A stretch of DNA of 54,580 bases from Conoideocrella luteorostrata (Eukaryota > Ascomycota > Sordariomycetes > Hypocreales > Clavicipitaceae), in assembly GCA_032433595.1 (NCBI GenBank), contig JASWJB010000303.1, positions 1-54,580 of the forward strand. Direction: 5' to 3'. Below the pieces are notes generated by a model. The model was given only the letters and a program-made list of their open reading frames with translations. It had not been told where the DNA came from and ran no database searches. The translations under genes were made by a program, and so were the position numbers. This document shows positions 41,102 to 51,895 of the stretch, one piece after another. Each line of letters opens with the position of its first letter. Position 1 is the stretch's first letter.

Positions 41102-42706
41102 ATGATTTTCAGCATTTTCGCGGTGATTTGCCTGATTGCAGCGGCTGCGTCTGCCAATGCCAATCCACTCATTGAAGGAGATTGCATCCGCTCTGATCCC
41201 GGGTTAAGACAGCTGAGCAGAGTCTTGTCCAACAAATCTGCCATTTCCTGCCTGGGCCAGCCTCTGCAGCGACATAACTCGAACCGATACTGGGGCACCC
41301 AGTTTGGCAAGAACGCGTCCGTTGTCGTGTACCCCAGCACCACAAAAGACGTGAGCCTCGCTGTGCAAGCAGCCAACCGGTCGCCGCTTGGCCAGGACTT
41401 CGCCTTTGTCGGGGGCGGCCACAGTCAGATTAACGCAAGCAGCGCGTACGGGCTCGTGCTGGATCTTTCTTGGATGAACAAGAGCCGCGTCATTTTGGAC
41501 TTCCAGCTAGACAACAGCAACATCAAGGCCGTTGAATACGAAGGAGGCTCTAACTGGGGCCAAGTCCAAGCCACGACGAACGGGACGGGCTATACCGCAG
41601 TCGGAGCTAGAGTGGCAAGTGTGGGCGCAGGCGGCTTCTCCCTCGGAGGCGGCATCGGGTTTCTTGCAGGCGCCTACGGCTTTGCGACAGACAGGCTGGT
41701 CCGGCTTGAGGTCGTTCTGCCATCTGGGGAAATTGTCCTGGCGTCGAAGCATAATCGATACTCGGACCTCTTTTGGGCGTTGCAAGGCGGCAGTGGGCAA
41801 TTTGGAATAGTGACCCGTTTCTGGCAGGAAGCTGTGCCTGAGCCAAAGAAAAGCTATCTTGGCTTCTACTACATCGACGACAACGATGTTGAGCGTCTGC
41901 AAAACCAAACTGTCAAGTTTTTCGAAAACAACAAGGACCCTTTTAGCGTTATATACTACGGTTTCGGATTCTTGCCGGCCGATCTGGCGAATCCTACCCC
42001 TGAGAGCTATGCGAAACGCACATTACTTATCACCGTGTATTTTGAGAACCCCGAAAACCCAAACCAGTTAAGCTACAACCAGACGTTTGACAATTTCTTC
42101 ACTGGAATAAATACTACCAACTCGACTGTCATCCAGTCGGACTACTATTCCAACCTCGTGTTTGTTGGACAGGCCGCATACCCGTACGGCTACCGTCGTG
42201 GCTTTTACGGCGCCCAAACAACGAAGATAGATGTCAAATACCTGTCCGACTTGACTACCAAGTTCTACTCCTACCTTGATGAAATGCAGAAGAGAGGCGA
42301 AAAGCCCTATTCAGCGTCCTTCATCGTCCAGTACATGTTTCCGACCCTGAATGGCCATGTGCCGAAGTCGGACGCCGACACCGCTTGGCCACACTCGGTG
42401 GTTGGACACCAAACTCTTTTCACGCCAGCGTATCTTGACAAGAGAAATGACGAGCTTACACTATCGACAGTTCGGGCCCTGAATAAAATTTCATACGATA
42501 AGCAAGCGGAGCTGGGAGAGTTCGTGGGTGACTACCCAAACTACATTTCGCCGGGAGAACGTGGACGACGCGTATGGGGCGACAATGTGAAGCGGCTGAT
42601 AAGGTTGAAACAAAAATATGATCCTCAGTGTTTGATAAGAAATGGTCTCGTGTTCTCCAGTAAGGGTTGTGTGGAGGGCGGATGGGGCAATATATTTAGT
42701 GACTAG
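41102..42706 (+). CDS. Secreted FAD-linked oxidoreductase, berberine-bridge-enzyme-like
   Basis: Single-exon 534-aa protein. Signal peptide about 1-18 (cleavage near ASA-NA). The FAD-binding (PCMH-type, FAD_binding_4) half has WGTQFGKNASVVVYPSTTKD and FVGGGHSQINASS, with His107 in the position used for covalent 8-alpha-histidyl flavin. It continues with VGAGGFSLGGGIGFLAGAYG and DLFWALQGGSGQFGIVTRFW. The second, cysteinyl flavin attachment site of BBEs is not seen (ARVASVGAGG), so attachment is probably single. The C-terminal BBE motif is partly recognisable (RRVWGDNVKRLIRLKQKYDP). Several NxS/T glycosylation sites fit secretion. The family oxidises alcohols, sugars or alkaloid-like substrates with O2; the substrate here is unknown. 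Length is typical. Confidence 0.95.
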   Translation: MIFSIFAVICLIAAAASANANPLIEGDCIRSDPGLRQLSRVLSNKSAISCLGQPLQRHNSNRYWGTQFGKNASVVVYPSTTKDVSLAVQAANRSPLGQDFAFVGGGHSQINASSAYGLVLDLSWMNKSRVILDFQLDNSNIKAVEYEGGSNWGQVQATTNGTGYTAVGARVASVGAGGFSLGGGIGFLAGAYGFATDRLVRLEVVLPSGEIVLASKHNRYSDLFWALQGGSGQFGIVTRFWQEAVPEPKKSYLGFYYIDDNDVERLQNQTVKFFENNKDPFSVIYYGFGFLPADLANPTPESYAKRTLLITVYFENPENPNQLSYNQTFDNFFTGINTTNSTVIQSDYYSNLVFVGQAAYPYGYRRGFYGAQTTKIDVKYLSDLTTKFYSYLDEMQKRGEKPYSASFIVQYMFPTLNGHVPKSDADTAWPHSVVGHQTLFTPAYLDKRNDELTLSTVRALNKISYDKQAELGEFVGDYPNYISPGERGRRVWGDNVKRLIRLKQKYDPQCLIRNGLVFSSKGCVEGGWGNIFSD

Positions 42707-43005
42707 AGTGTTTGTGGTGAATTCTATATCATAATAGCCTAGGAGAGAAATATTTTTCTTTCTTGTTTCAGAAAAATAGCAGCACAAGACAAGAATTTTA
42801 GCTCCGAAAGTAAAAATATAATGTTAACAAATGGTGAATATGCTCTGGCTAAAATCTAGTTACAGTGCATTGGACGAGATATCCCGCCTAAGTGCAAGAC
42901 ATACTATCTCTCTCAGTTATATTCCATCTTGTGTACTGCAAAGTGGCGACTCGTGCCTGCGAATGGACAGCCAGCTCTGCAACAATGCAAGGTGCAACAC
43001 AGGGT
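42707..43005. other. Convergent 3' regions
   Basis: About 300 bases between two convergent stop codons. AT-rich near 42720-42830, with no gene. Confidence 0.5.
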
Positions 43006-43668
43006 TTAAGCACCGTCTGGTTTCTTCTCCCCCTTCTTCCAGTAGATCTTCTTTTCGTCCTTCCACTTATAGTCATCCTTGTCAATCTTGTTCTGGTCAA
43101 GCCAGATAATCTCATCAACTTCCTTGTGGTCGATGATCTCATCGAGTTCAACACTCCAGAAAATACCACTCTTCGCCGGCTTTTTGTCGTGGGGGAAGAT
43201 AAGATAAGCCTTGCCCTTGGTTTCATGCGCGTAGAATTTCGAGAACGCCTTCTGGAATTTCTTGAAATCTTCATCACTGACGTCCTTGTATTGACCCTTA
43301 TTGTAGAAGTTTGCGCTCTTCCAAATGTTTCGAACGCTGGTGAGGCCTCTGTCCTTGTCAGTAGCCCACTTGACAATCTTATTGATTGTCTTTCCGTCCT
43401 GACCCGTAAAGAAAATGGCCTTGTCTTTGCCTGGCTCATGCTTTTTGGCATACTTTTCAAAGTCCTTGAGATCCTTAGACTTGATAAGCTTCTCGACCTC
43501 ATCCTTGCTGGGGATGTTCTTATCGTTGCGTGCAATGACGGCCGTGAAGTCGTTGACAGGGGCGGCCAGGGCGGTGCATGATTGCGACGAGAGGAGGAGC
43601 AGGGAACTCAGAAGAGAGAATAGAAAGAAGAGAGCGCCGCCTTTGCGGCTAGAATCGAAGAACTGCAT
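43006..43668 (-). CDS. Small secreted Lys/Asp-rich protein, 220 aa
   Basis: Single-exon frame. The ATG at 43668 lies about 140 nt after a TATA box (43813-43805). The N-terminus has a basic stretch then a long hydrophobic core (residues about 12-35), ending near TALA-AP, an apparent signal peptide. The mature protein is rich in Lys and Asp and lacks cysteines. Conserved-looking blocks: DKAIFFTGQDGKTINKIVKW, RGLTSVRNIWKSANF, FQKAFSKFYAHETKGKAYLI, SGIFWSVELDEI and VDEIIWLDQNKI. I cannot name the family with confidence; the order of blocks faintly recalls ADP-ribosyl cyclase/CD38-type enzymes (see findings). It could be an effector or a secreted nucleotide-metabolising enzyme. Confidence 0.85.
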   Translation of the reverse strand: MQFFDSSRKGGALFFLFSLLSSLLLLSSQSCTALAAPVNDFTAVIARNDKNIPSKDEVEKLIKSKDLKDFEKYAKKHEPGKDKAIFFTGQDGKTINKIVKWATDKDRGLTSVRNIWKSANFYNKGQYKDVSDEDFKKFQKAFSKFYAHETKGKAYLIFPHDKKPAKSGIFWSVELDEIIDHKEVDEIIWLDQNKIDKDDYKWKDEKKIYWKKGEKKPDGA

Positions 43669-43804
43669 GTTCAGCTGAGTTGGACTATCAGGGCAACGAG
43701 GCTTTCAGCAAGGAACGATTTTGTGACTTTGGTGGCTTTTGAGATAACTGTTACTGGGACTGCTTGCTCGAGTAAGATGTCTATTTAGCAGTGATATATG
43801 GTGC

Positions 43805-43813
43805 CTTATATAG
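43805..43813 (-). promoter_or_regulatory. TATA box of the 220-aa secreted-protein gene
   Basis: CTATATAAG on the minus strand, about 140 nt before the ATG at 43668. Confidence 0.5.
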
Positions 43814-45438
43814 CCGACGAGAAGTATATTTAGTGCAGTAGTCTTCTCGACGTTGACAAACGGGACCTGTTCAAACCCAGCAGATGACGCAATTGCAAGG
43901 TTATTTGATGACTAGATACCGCAAAATATCTGAAGACGATCATCCCTTCCGCGCCCCTAGAGTATTGTATTGCCATCTCCCCGAGGCTGTGGGTTACCGG
44001 ATCAGCTTGGAGCACACGATGGAGCTTGTCTAATCCTTCAATACATTGGAGTGTATGGGCATGCTATGTCATTGGAGTATGTAGGAGGAGTTGAGACACT
44101 CAGCTGACATGCGATCGACACATAGAGACCTCCAATAGTTTCATTAGTTTGCTTATCCGATTATTGGCTGCGCTCACGTCGACCAAGTGCCCGGCCAAGA
44201 TCCATGGTACATTTGCGGCCCGTCTGAGCTGACTCAGACGAGCCTCAACCCTGCAAGTCAAGACAAGAAATAGCTGTCAATGCCCTCAAATCCTTGCAAC
44301 CGTCCAAAATTAGAGCGAAATGCAAGTATGATATTCACTTATTACGGCTGTTTCCTAATGCAGGGGGGATCTGATAGCATCGGCCCCCACCACCCGCCGA
44401 TCGGCATCACACGTAAGTCCTTCATAGTCATGCAAACACGCATATACCCCCTAGTATTTTTCATGGATCTTGATTTCTAAACTAGGATCAGCTAGCAGAA
44501 ACTTCATGCAGGGGATATTCAGATGCTATATTTATCATGGTTGGGAGCCGTCCTGCTTTGCTTCGTATACCCGCTGTATAGACGGAGTTCCTATTATGCA
44601 CCAGCCAGGCATTTCGGGGAATTGGAATCCGGTCAGCATTTAAACAAGCTCCTGTAATAAGAGAAGATCGAGCAAAGCGGTATCATCCCTTCCTTCAGCT
44701 GCTGACTTCAAGGTTTCGTCTAAACGAATGCGTATCGTCTCGACCACGGCAGCTAGGCAATGGCCGACAAGATGCGGAGTACGGAGTAATGATTGCTCAT
44801 CTACGTCTGGTCTGCACGATGTTTTGCAGACACAATGACTTGCTGCCGCAGAAAGGGGGCAGCCGTCTCCACTTTTGTAAGACATGCAGCGCGACAACAC
44901 GTCCATCAGGACAGACGCTGACGGTCTGACATATGTCGTCATAGCCGTCTCCACGCAGGTGATCGAAAGTGTGTTTTCGCCCGCAGCCGAACATGTTCCA
45001 TACAGCGTTGGGCTTACTTCCATGATTGTATCATATTATCTAAGAAATTGGGGCGGGACAGATCGTCATCGGGGCCCCAGCAACATTGGGGCGTATTGCG
45101 ACATTGGACTCTTGTGCGCACCGCCCTGTGGGTGGTCCGCCATTCAGGCTACTTATGGTGGGTGACTGAGCATCCCCATCGCGCGACTCTCTCCCGTCCC
45201 ATACACAAGCATTTAGCGCTGCTCTACATCGAATCTTGAAATGATCTAGGGCAAAAGGAAAGAAAAATCTCAAAAACATATCTTTTATATCTATGCAAAT
45301 CCAAGCTTTACACGACTGATTGAGAGTCATCTCGATATTACGGGGCCAGCAACAAAACCCGGTCAACTACAGATCACGTATCATTACTTTCCATCCTCAC
45401 GACGCCAGTCCAAACACATTGATACACCCGGCGTCGCC
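43814..45438. other. Intergenic with a doubtful minus-strand ORF
   Basis: About 1.6 kb upstream of two divergent genes. It contains the 127-codon ORF listed separately. TTTTATATCT near 45277 could serve the ankyrin gene. Tandem CGGAGTA lies at 44777-44790. Confidence 0.45.
44640..45023 (-). CDS. Doubtful Cys-containing ORF, 127 aa
   Basis: ATG-initiated frame with clustered cysteines (LSRCMSYKSGDGCP; HCVCKTSC) and a helical C-terminus (LAAVVETIRIRLDETLKSAA) that loosely recalls C-terminal regions of fungal zinc-cluster regulators. There is no Zn2Cys6 motif itself and no signal peptide. The CGGAGTACGGAGTA motif, which elsewhere in this window is intergenic, lies inside the frame. It may be a truncated regulator or not a gene. 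Confidence 0.22.
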   Translation of the reverse strand: MEVSPTLYGTCSAAGENTLSITCVETAMTTYVRPSASVLMDVLSRCMSYKSGDGCPLSAAASHCVCKTSCRPDVDEQSLLRTPHLVGHCLAAVVETIRIRLDETLKSAAEGRDDTALLDLLLLQELV

Positions 45439-46263
45439 ATGCCATCGTCCAGCGACAAAAGCCTCCCTGAGAGACTGGCTCGAGAAGTGGCCAACAGCAA
45501 TCTCCAAGGCGTCCGAGAATTCTACAATTCTGCTGATGCGTCAGAGCAACCTGACCTGCTCAGTGGCATCGCCACAAGTGCCGCAGGAAGAGCCCAGATC
45601 GAGATCCTGTCGTGGGCATTCGAGAATGGCTTTCAAATCCCCCCCGAGTCACTAAACAATGAGTTTTACGATCAGGCGTGCCAGTCGCACTCTCTTGCTG
45701 TTTGGAAGGCCCTTGTGGAGAAGGGGATAGATCTCAATGCCTATCACAGCGAGTATGTCGGCGATGCGTTGAGTCTAGAGGCATATTACGGCAATATTGA
45801 GATCATCCGCTTCCTCCTGGAGAACGGACAGGATCCCAATTCCTCCTGGGCCTATAACGACCGCGAGCCAGGCGTATGGGCGCTGGTCGGCGAGAAGCCT
45901 TCGCTGGAGATTCTCCGTTTGCTGCTTGACCACGGCTGGAAACAGGAACAGAGCGGGGTGCATATCGCAGCAGCTGAGCTTGGGAATATGGAAGCCCTAG
46001 AGCTGTTGGTAGATCGTGGTGCTAATTTGGAGCAAGTCGAGCCATGGTGGTATAATCCTGCTGTGGTCGACGGTGACAAATGGGGGACTGCGTTGTATCG
46101 TGCGGCCTACGCGGGTCAGGAGAGCTCTGTGTCGTATCTGTTAAGGCGGGGAGCAAGCATCTCGTTCAAGGACGAAGGAGGGCGGTCCATTATGTGGGCT
46201 GCAAAGCAAGGTGGGAGCAGGGCTGTAATTAAGTTATTAGAGGACGCTGGACTTCAGGAATAG
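45439..46263 (+). CDS. Ankyrin-repeat protein, 274 aa
   Basis: Single-exon frame, ATG at 45439 in good context (GTCGCCATGCC). No signal peptide, so probably cytoplasmic or nuclear. Ankyrin-type helix pairs: SLAVWKALVEKGIDLNAY, LEAYYGNIEIIRFLLENGQD, PSLEILRLLLDHG, VHIAAAELGNMEALELLVDR with GANLEQ, GTALYRAAYAGQESSVSYLL with RRGASIS, and GRSIMWAAKQGGSRAVIKLL. Residues 1-75 are a helical cap. Such solo ankyrin proteins mediate protein-protein contacts; no partner is evident. It is the one clearly non-secreted protein among the eight gene models called with confidence between 27 and 53 kb. Confidence 0.9.
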   Translation: MPSSSDKSLPERLAREVANSNLQGVREFYNSADASEQPDLLSGIATSAAGRAQIEILSWAFENGFQIPPESLNNEFYDQACQSHSLAVWKALVEKGIDLNAYHSEYVGDALSLEAYYGNIEIIRFLLENGQDPNSSWAYNDREPGVWALVGEKPSLEILRLLLDHGWKQEQSGVHIAAAELGNMEALELLVDRGANLEQVEPWWYNPAVVDGDKWGTALYRAAYAGQESSVSYLLRRGASISFKDEGGRSIMWAAKQGGSRAVIKLLEDAGLQE

Positions 46264-46948
46264 CTATTTGGTGCTCTGTTTATCATGGAGGCAATAACTC
46301 AATATACTTGCGTTGGGTGTTTGGACAGGCCAATTGCAACGCAGCTTGGCAGAGCGGCATACGAAGCTGAAGGATCAACATTCTGTGAGCACTTGACGCG
46401 GCATATGTAATGGCTCGCTGCGAATGCCAAAACTAGCCATGTACTTGATGATCGCGCATGTTATCACTAGGGTAGTCATACTTTATACGGAGTGCGGAGT
46501 ACAGCGAAGAGCAACATGGATGACAAGGTGGAAGCGGGTCTAATGGTGCGTCTACTAAGAACATTCACCATGAATTTTTCAAGGATGAGGGCAACTATGA
46601 GACAGAAAGTGATGATAATGGCGAGAAATGTCTTTTAATAACCACCCGGTCATGTAAGCTCACAGAAGGGCACTCTATGGAGCTATGAAAAAAATCAAAT
46701 TGATTCATCCATTGATAATTCATTGCTTAGGCGTAGTTACAATAGCTAAAGGAACGGCACGCGTGGCGGAAATCACACTAAGAAACCTGTAAGCACTACT
46801 GGTCACCGAGTTCTTCCATCCTAGGCACCTGAGGCCTCCTCCGAAGGCAAGACTTCGTGCCCGACTCAAGCCTTGCGAGCAACATTTTCTTGAGCGTAAA
46901 TCCAGACCTACTGAGTAACAGTCGGTTCAAAGACTAGCCGATGTACGC
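46264..46948. other. Convergent intergenic stretch
   Basis: About 0.7 kb between the ankyrin gene and the 3' end of the DUF4360 gene. A CGGAGTA motif lies near 46490. No gene seen. Confidence 0.55.
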
Positions 46949-47685
46949 TTAGTGGCAGCGGCGCCACTGGACACCGAACTTGACTGTGATCTTGCCGCTA
47001 ACGTGGTCGACCTATGAAGAGAATAGTCAGTCATTCGTTGGTTCATATATGCTAATGCTAGATGGGCAACAATGAGTCGACACTTACAGCAATAAGAGCT
47101 GGAAGGTGGGTTGGGCTAAGGTTGCAAGCAGTGTTCATGTTCAGGATGGCAGTGCTGCCACCACACTTGGACCAAGAGGCAATGCCGGCGCGGGACTCGA
47201 GATCAAAGTTGCCGCTGTACTGTCCGGGCAGCTTGATGGTGTAGTCGACGTGTTCGGCGCCGTTTCCAGTGAAGGAGAAGGTGTTTGTGCACTGGCCGCG
47301 AGCTCCAGCAGGGATCTCAGCAAACCCAATCATGTCGGTGTCAAGAATAGAGAACCTAGCTTGGGTTAGTGACGGAAAAGGTTGTTGAGGATTGCAATCT
47401 CGCTTACTGGAAGCCAGAGTCAAACTCCATGTTCAAGGTGAGCTTGCAGTTCTTGCGCCAGTCGCTGGCTTTGGTGCCAGGGCCGGTCTGGATCTCATAT
47501 TTGGAGAAGGTGGCCTCGAAGAGGGTGCCAGTAGCGTCAATTTGGACATCGGCGCTTCCAGCTGGACATCCGCTGCCAAGGAGACTAATGCCGCGAACCT
47601 TGACGCTTGATGGTCTAGGTTTGTCTTCAGCGGGAAGAGCAGCTACAAGGCCGAGGAAGGGAGCGAGCATTGTGAGGAAATGCAT
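46949..47685 (-). CDS. Secreted DUF4360 family protein
   Basis: Three exons: 47685-47408, 47355-47088 and 47011-46949. The introns of 52 and 76 nt (GTAAGC...CTAG with a CACTAAC branch; GTAAGT...ATAG) keep frame, giving 202 aa. Signal peptide about 1-17 (MHFLTMLAPFLGLVAAL). The body follows the DUF4360 pattern: VKVRGISLLGSGCPAGSADV, a TLFEATFSKYEIQTGPGTKA block, RKNCKLTLNMEFDSGFQFSI, then TDMIGFAEIPAGARGQ, WSKCGGSTAILNMNTAC, and the last exon VDHVSGKITVKFGVQWRRC. Cysteine pairs fit disulfides. DUF4360 proteins are small secreted fungal proteins of unknown role. The start is the ATG that begins the signal peptide; an upstream in-frame extension is 5' leader, as it lies close to a TATA box (47838-47829). 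Confidence 0.92.
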
Positions 47686-47828
47686 TTTGTTGAGCTGGGG
47701 CGGGAAAGCGAAATGTTCCGGTGAAGTTTTTGAATTGAAATGTGTGTTTGGGCTTGTGTATCGTGAAAAGTCTTGCTTGTGTGTGATTCTGGTTTCAAAT
47801 CTCAAACTTTCAGCGAGGATCGTGGTAG

Positions 47829-47838
47829 TTTATATAAT
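47829..47838 (-). promoter_or_regulatory. TATA box of the DUF4360 gene
   Basis: ATTATATAAA on the minus strand, about 145 nt upstream of the ATG at 47685. Confidence 0.5.
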
Positions 47839-50800
47839 TCGAGCATCACAACTCTGCACTGAGATGAAAAACATCATCTCGGATAGCCAGCTCTGCGGCT
47901 GAGAGTCTAGACCATTGAAGGTCTCTATGATTAGAACCACCATGCACTCTGTAGCCCGTAGAAAGACAAGACTAGAACAATCTAGTCACATCCTTGACGC
48001 TGGAGGTGGGTGCTGAAAACCGGTGTTGATGCGAGCTTGCTTTTTGCACGAGACGAGTGCGTCTGCCACGAGGGCCGACCTTCTCATCTCCATTGGCCAG
48101 CCACCTCGTGAAATATCCGAAGCTCACGGCATGACTTGTGTTGAGGCTGTCCGAGCTGAAGAAGTCCTGCCTGAGTGTCGAGGCTTGCGGATGTCGCTGA
48201 GCGTGTACGGAGTACAGAGTACGAGTATTTCCATCAAATTTGCCATGGCCGATCTTGCCTCTGTTGAGATGTACGCTCCCCCGTCAGTCTGATCTAACGC
48301 TAAACTTTTTATGACAACGCTTGCACATTCAATCTACCGAGAAGCGAGAAGCGAGAGGCGAGGAGAGTGACTATTCCCGGCACCGCACACTAGTCCGCAG
48401 CGGCACTGGGGCGCATATAAAGTTGCTTCTGTGTACGGAGTACGAAGTAGGGAGTACGCGTACCCCGTACTAATATCTGACATAGCTGACAAGCCAAAGG
48501 CTACCCCAGCTTTGACCGCCACAGTTTCGGCTCGTCACGATCGCTACGGGGTAGGGAGTACGTGGCTTCGTATTGGAAAGACATGGCTGCTGACGGGCTG
48601 CCGACTGCCGATATGACAGGTCAGTAAGCGCCGCCGTCCGAGTCGCTGCTGCAGCCACATACAGCCCTACCACGAGGGAGGGAAAAACAAAAGCCGTACT
48701 AACCCCTGAGGCTAACCGGCTGTCCGAGAGCGACTATTGTTAGACGCGTGCATGACCAGAACAAACAAGCAATGACGTGTGCCCACCGCTCACCGATGGC
48801 CGACATATTCAAGGGGGTTCAAGGGGGACCAGTTAGCCCAACCATCGAGGCCCATCGCGATGTTTGGTGATCAGGGTCGGATTAAATCCCCCCCCAGGGT
48901 GATATTCTGCCTTGCCGTTGATGGAGCTGCCGCTCTTTGGGTGTGCACAGTCCGAGGTGGCGCCAATTCATTTCTCATGATGATCGGCGCCAGTCATTAC
49001 GCTTCGTTGCTAATGTCTAACTAAAAAAAATGTCAACCCCCGCATATTAGAGTAGCGCGGGCACTACTTGCTATTGCCCGTTTTTGTCCGTACAGCTGTG
49101 AGACACGTTGCACAGCTGCAGGCTAACTACGAATGCGCGGCACATTGTTCGTGTGCTCTATTAATATCAACGTGCGTCGTGGGCTCTCTCTGGCCATGGA
49201 ACTAGTTTAGGTCCAGGACACGTGTGGCTAGGCACTTCCTCTATTATTATCCGCCCGGCAGGACCTCAGGTAATGTCTAATCCCGGACCAGCCTAATGCT
49301 TACTCTTGTTTTTATGCTTGCATCTATTACTCCGTAGACGGCAGCTACTATTGCATATACGGAGTACGGAGTAGCGGTTGATATTCAAGCTACTCCGTAG
49401 TGTCTCGTCAAAGCCCACGCACCGCACAGCTCATACTGCGCCAGCTCTCATAATGATTACGAGCGGTCGCGCATCAATTCAGGGAGGTATTGCGGCGTGA
49501 TCAGTCTACTGCTCATGTTGAAGCGAACATCAGGCGCTCGCAAAATTGTTTACGGCTCAAATCTACCAAGTTTATCGAAACTGGTGACCATCAAGACCGA
49601 GACTTCGACAGGGTATGCTCCGTAAGCTACGCAGAGTACCCCGTACATTGCCACGCCTCTAATTAGCGAAGAACTCTTCAACCAGCTAAGTTAAGATTCC
49701 ACATCTACTAGGTTCTAGAGGAGCGGCTCAAACGCATCTGCCGGGATCTCCGGCCAAAAGTACAGCCACCTTCTTGTCTTCTTAACTGCTCCGTCATCCG
49801 TAGTAAGACGTGTTTTTAAAGCTTCTTATGTATCAATACTCGGGATTAGTGCGTTGACACAATCAACATCATGCCATATTCACGGGGCTATGTATGGAGT
49901 AGAAGGATTTTATCGCCGTATAATGCCAAGACTGGTGACTGACCTGTAGAGAACGCCAACACTCGTTAGAAAGTAGTGCGTACTGGGAAAGAAGGAGCAC
50001 AGTTTCGGCCCACCAATCCTACGATTTAGAGTTAGTGCTTTGTGAAAAGTCGTTGTCGTGTATTCGACGCGATCGATGAAACTTTTATATTGCGAGGATG
50101 TCTCCGGCGTTGAAGCGTGGATACACCCCTTCCCTATCCACCTGCTTCGTCCAAATAGAAGTGCGCAGGAGAATGAAGTACAGAATACGGAGTAGTGGGT
50201 CATGGGTCAACGGTGGTTAGAACTTGTCGTCCCCATGAGCGGTAAAGCGGGGCAATCAAGAACTGCTAATTACGGGGTACTCCGTAACTACGGAGTACGG
50301 AGAAGTCAAATCCAATTTGCCCCATAAGACCCCACCTGTCCTTTTCACCATAGTAGACTCCGAACCCATCAGGGTACACCACACGACAGCGTGGTCTTTG
50401 TGCTTTCAGCCTACGGAGTAGACAAAGGAGAAACCGTGATAGTGGGTAAGTATTTTGCTGCAGAATTTCGCATTCGTATGCGCTAACCCGAATTAGAGGA
50501 CTCCTCCAACGGAAGAGTGCGCGACAAGAAATTCGATACGCCCCATGCTCGACCATCCGCTCAGCATTCCAACGGCTTTCACCGAGATGATTATGATGTC
50601 GGAAGCGCTATTTCCGCACAGCCGTCAGTTATCAACAGACACGACTTTAAACCCCCCCGTATATGTCACTAGCTGGAGTGCAGTCTCTACGCGACTACTA
50701 GTACGATGTCTATGAATTCGACCTCTTCTAGTTGAACGCAATGGATATAGCCATAACAGAAGGAACGTCCGTAGGCCAAGATGGCACGACGATACAGGGG

Positions 50801-51025
50801 ACTTAGATAAGGTATCGGAAGATGATAGGCAAACTGCAAGACGGCGAGGGATCCATGACCTATTCATTATTGAAGCATATATTGCTGTCTTTCCGTTTCC
50901 GGCGGGCGAAATAAATCCGCTCCATACCATGGACTCGCCAAAGCACAGACCAGCCGTGGAATTTCACTTAATATGCCACACAGCACGACTCTGGGACAAT
51001 TTGGCAAAATGACGAGTGCACCGAG
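47839..51025. other. Long gene-poor stretch rich in CGGAGTA motifs
   Basis: About 3.2 kb with no credible gene. TACGGAGTA/TACTCCGTA motifs cluster here (about 48207, 48434, 49329, 49360-49373, 49391, 50187, 50276-50303 and 50412). Short frames overlap randomly on both strands. No RNA gene or transposon coding sequence recognised. Confidence 0.6.
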
Positions 51026-51027
51026 TA

Positions 51028-51404
51028 CAGATAAACTGATCCCCCTTGGCCCTGTCTCCTGTAACCTGTACCCCATTTGACTCGCACCAACAGGACCTGT
51101 TCCCTCTCTGCAGAGCTAACCTGTATTCCCTCTTTTATACCTTTATACTTGTGCGTATATTTACACCTTTTGTTTTGTAATTAGTTTATATATATTTTTT
51201 ATGTAAAGTTAATTTGATGGAAAAAAAATCTACTTATTAATAATACTAAACGCTTAGTGTGCGTAGCTATGGAGTACTTGTGTTTTGTATAGGGGTACAA
51301 AAGAGGGAGTATAGGTCAGCTTGCGGAGGGGGTACAGGTTAAGAGGTTATAGGTCAAATGAAGTACGGGTTGCAGGTGATAGGGGTTGAGGATTAGTTTA
51401 TCTG
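51028..51404. mobile_element. MITE with about 110-bp terminal inverted repeats (Tc1/mariner or pogo type)
   Basis: A 377-bp non-coding element. Left end CAGATAAACTGATCC at 51028; right end GATTAGTTTATCTG at 51404. TA dinucleotides flank it (51026-51027 and 51405-51406). The two arms are imperfect inverse copies through ACCTGTACCCC, ATTTGAC, ACCTGT-CCC, AGCT-ACCT-TA and TCCCTCTTTT, enclosing an AT-rich centre. CAG termini with a TA duplication are typical of Tc1/mariner and pogo elements. There is no transposase, so it is a non-autonomous element. Confidence 0.85.
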
Positions 51405-51406
51405 TA

Positions 51407-51895
51407 CACTCTAACATGATAGGCTCTTGATCTCCTGCGTGAAGACTGTCACGAAGTCTGCAGCTGTAGTCAATTTGAGTAGTGAACATGTCCTTGCATT
51501 TCTACCTAATTGACCAGCATTTAGATTTCTTCTCATGGTTGAACTCTAACTACTACTTTGAGGGCATCAAATGATTCTCGAATTCCAATCGTACGATGTT
51601 GAATCTTACGATGTGTGGTGCCGAAGAGATTTCCCGCGACAACGACTGAAATCGTCCGAAAACTAAACACATATTGTAATCCCGCTGCTGACAGACAATT
51701 GCAGTTGCCTTAAATGAGCGACTTGATCTTGACGAAGTAGAAACGCCACCGCTAGGGTTATCTGCTTTCCGTCCAAGCCAAAGTCTTCCCCGATTACACC
51801 AAAAAAAAGGGGGGGGGCGTATTTAGGATGGTTTTCTAGGCCAAGAAAAACCTACGACGGCCAGTTCTTCACTGGATTCCTATCGGAGACTCTGT
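51407..51895. other. Intergenic
   Basis: About 0.5 kb of 3' flank for the Kex2-type proprotein gene. It contains A8 followed by G8 near 51801-51816. No gene. Confidence 0.5.

Noticed and set aside
42888..43581. Plus-strand 229-codon frame and an overlapping Arg/Ser-rich minus-strand frame
   Set aside because: Both overlap the 220-aa secreted protein in other registers. Only the 220-aa frame has a clean signal peptide, a TATA box at a sensible distance and balanced composition.
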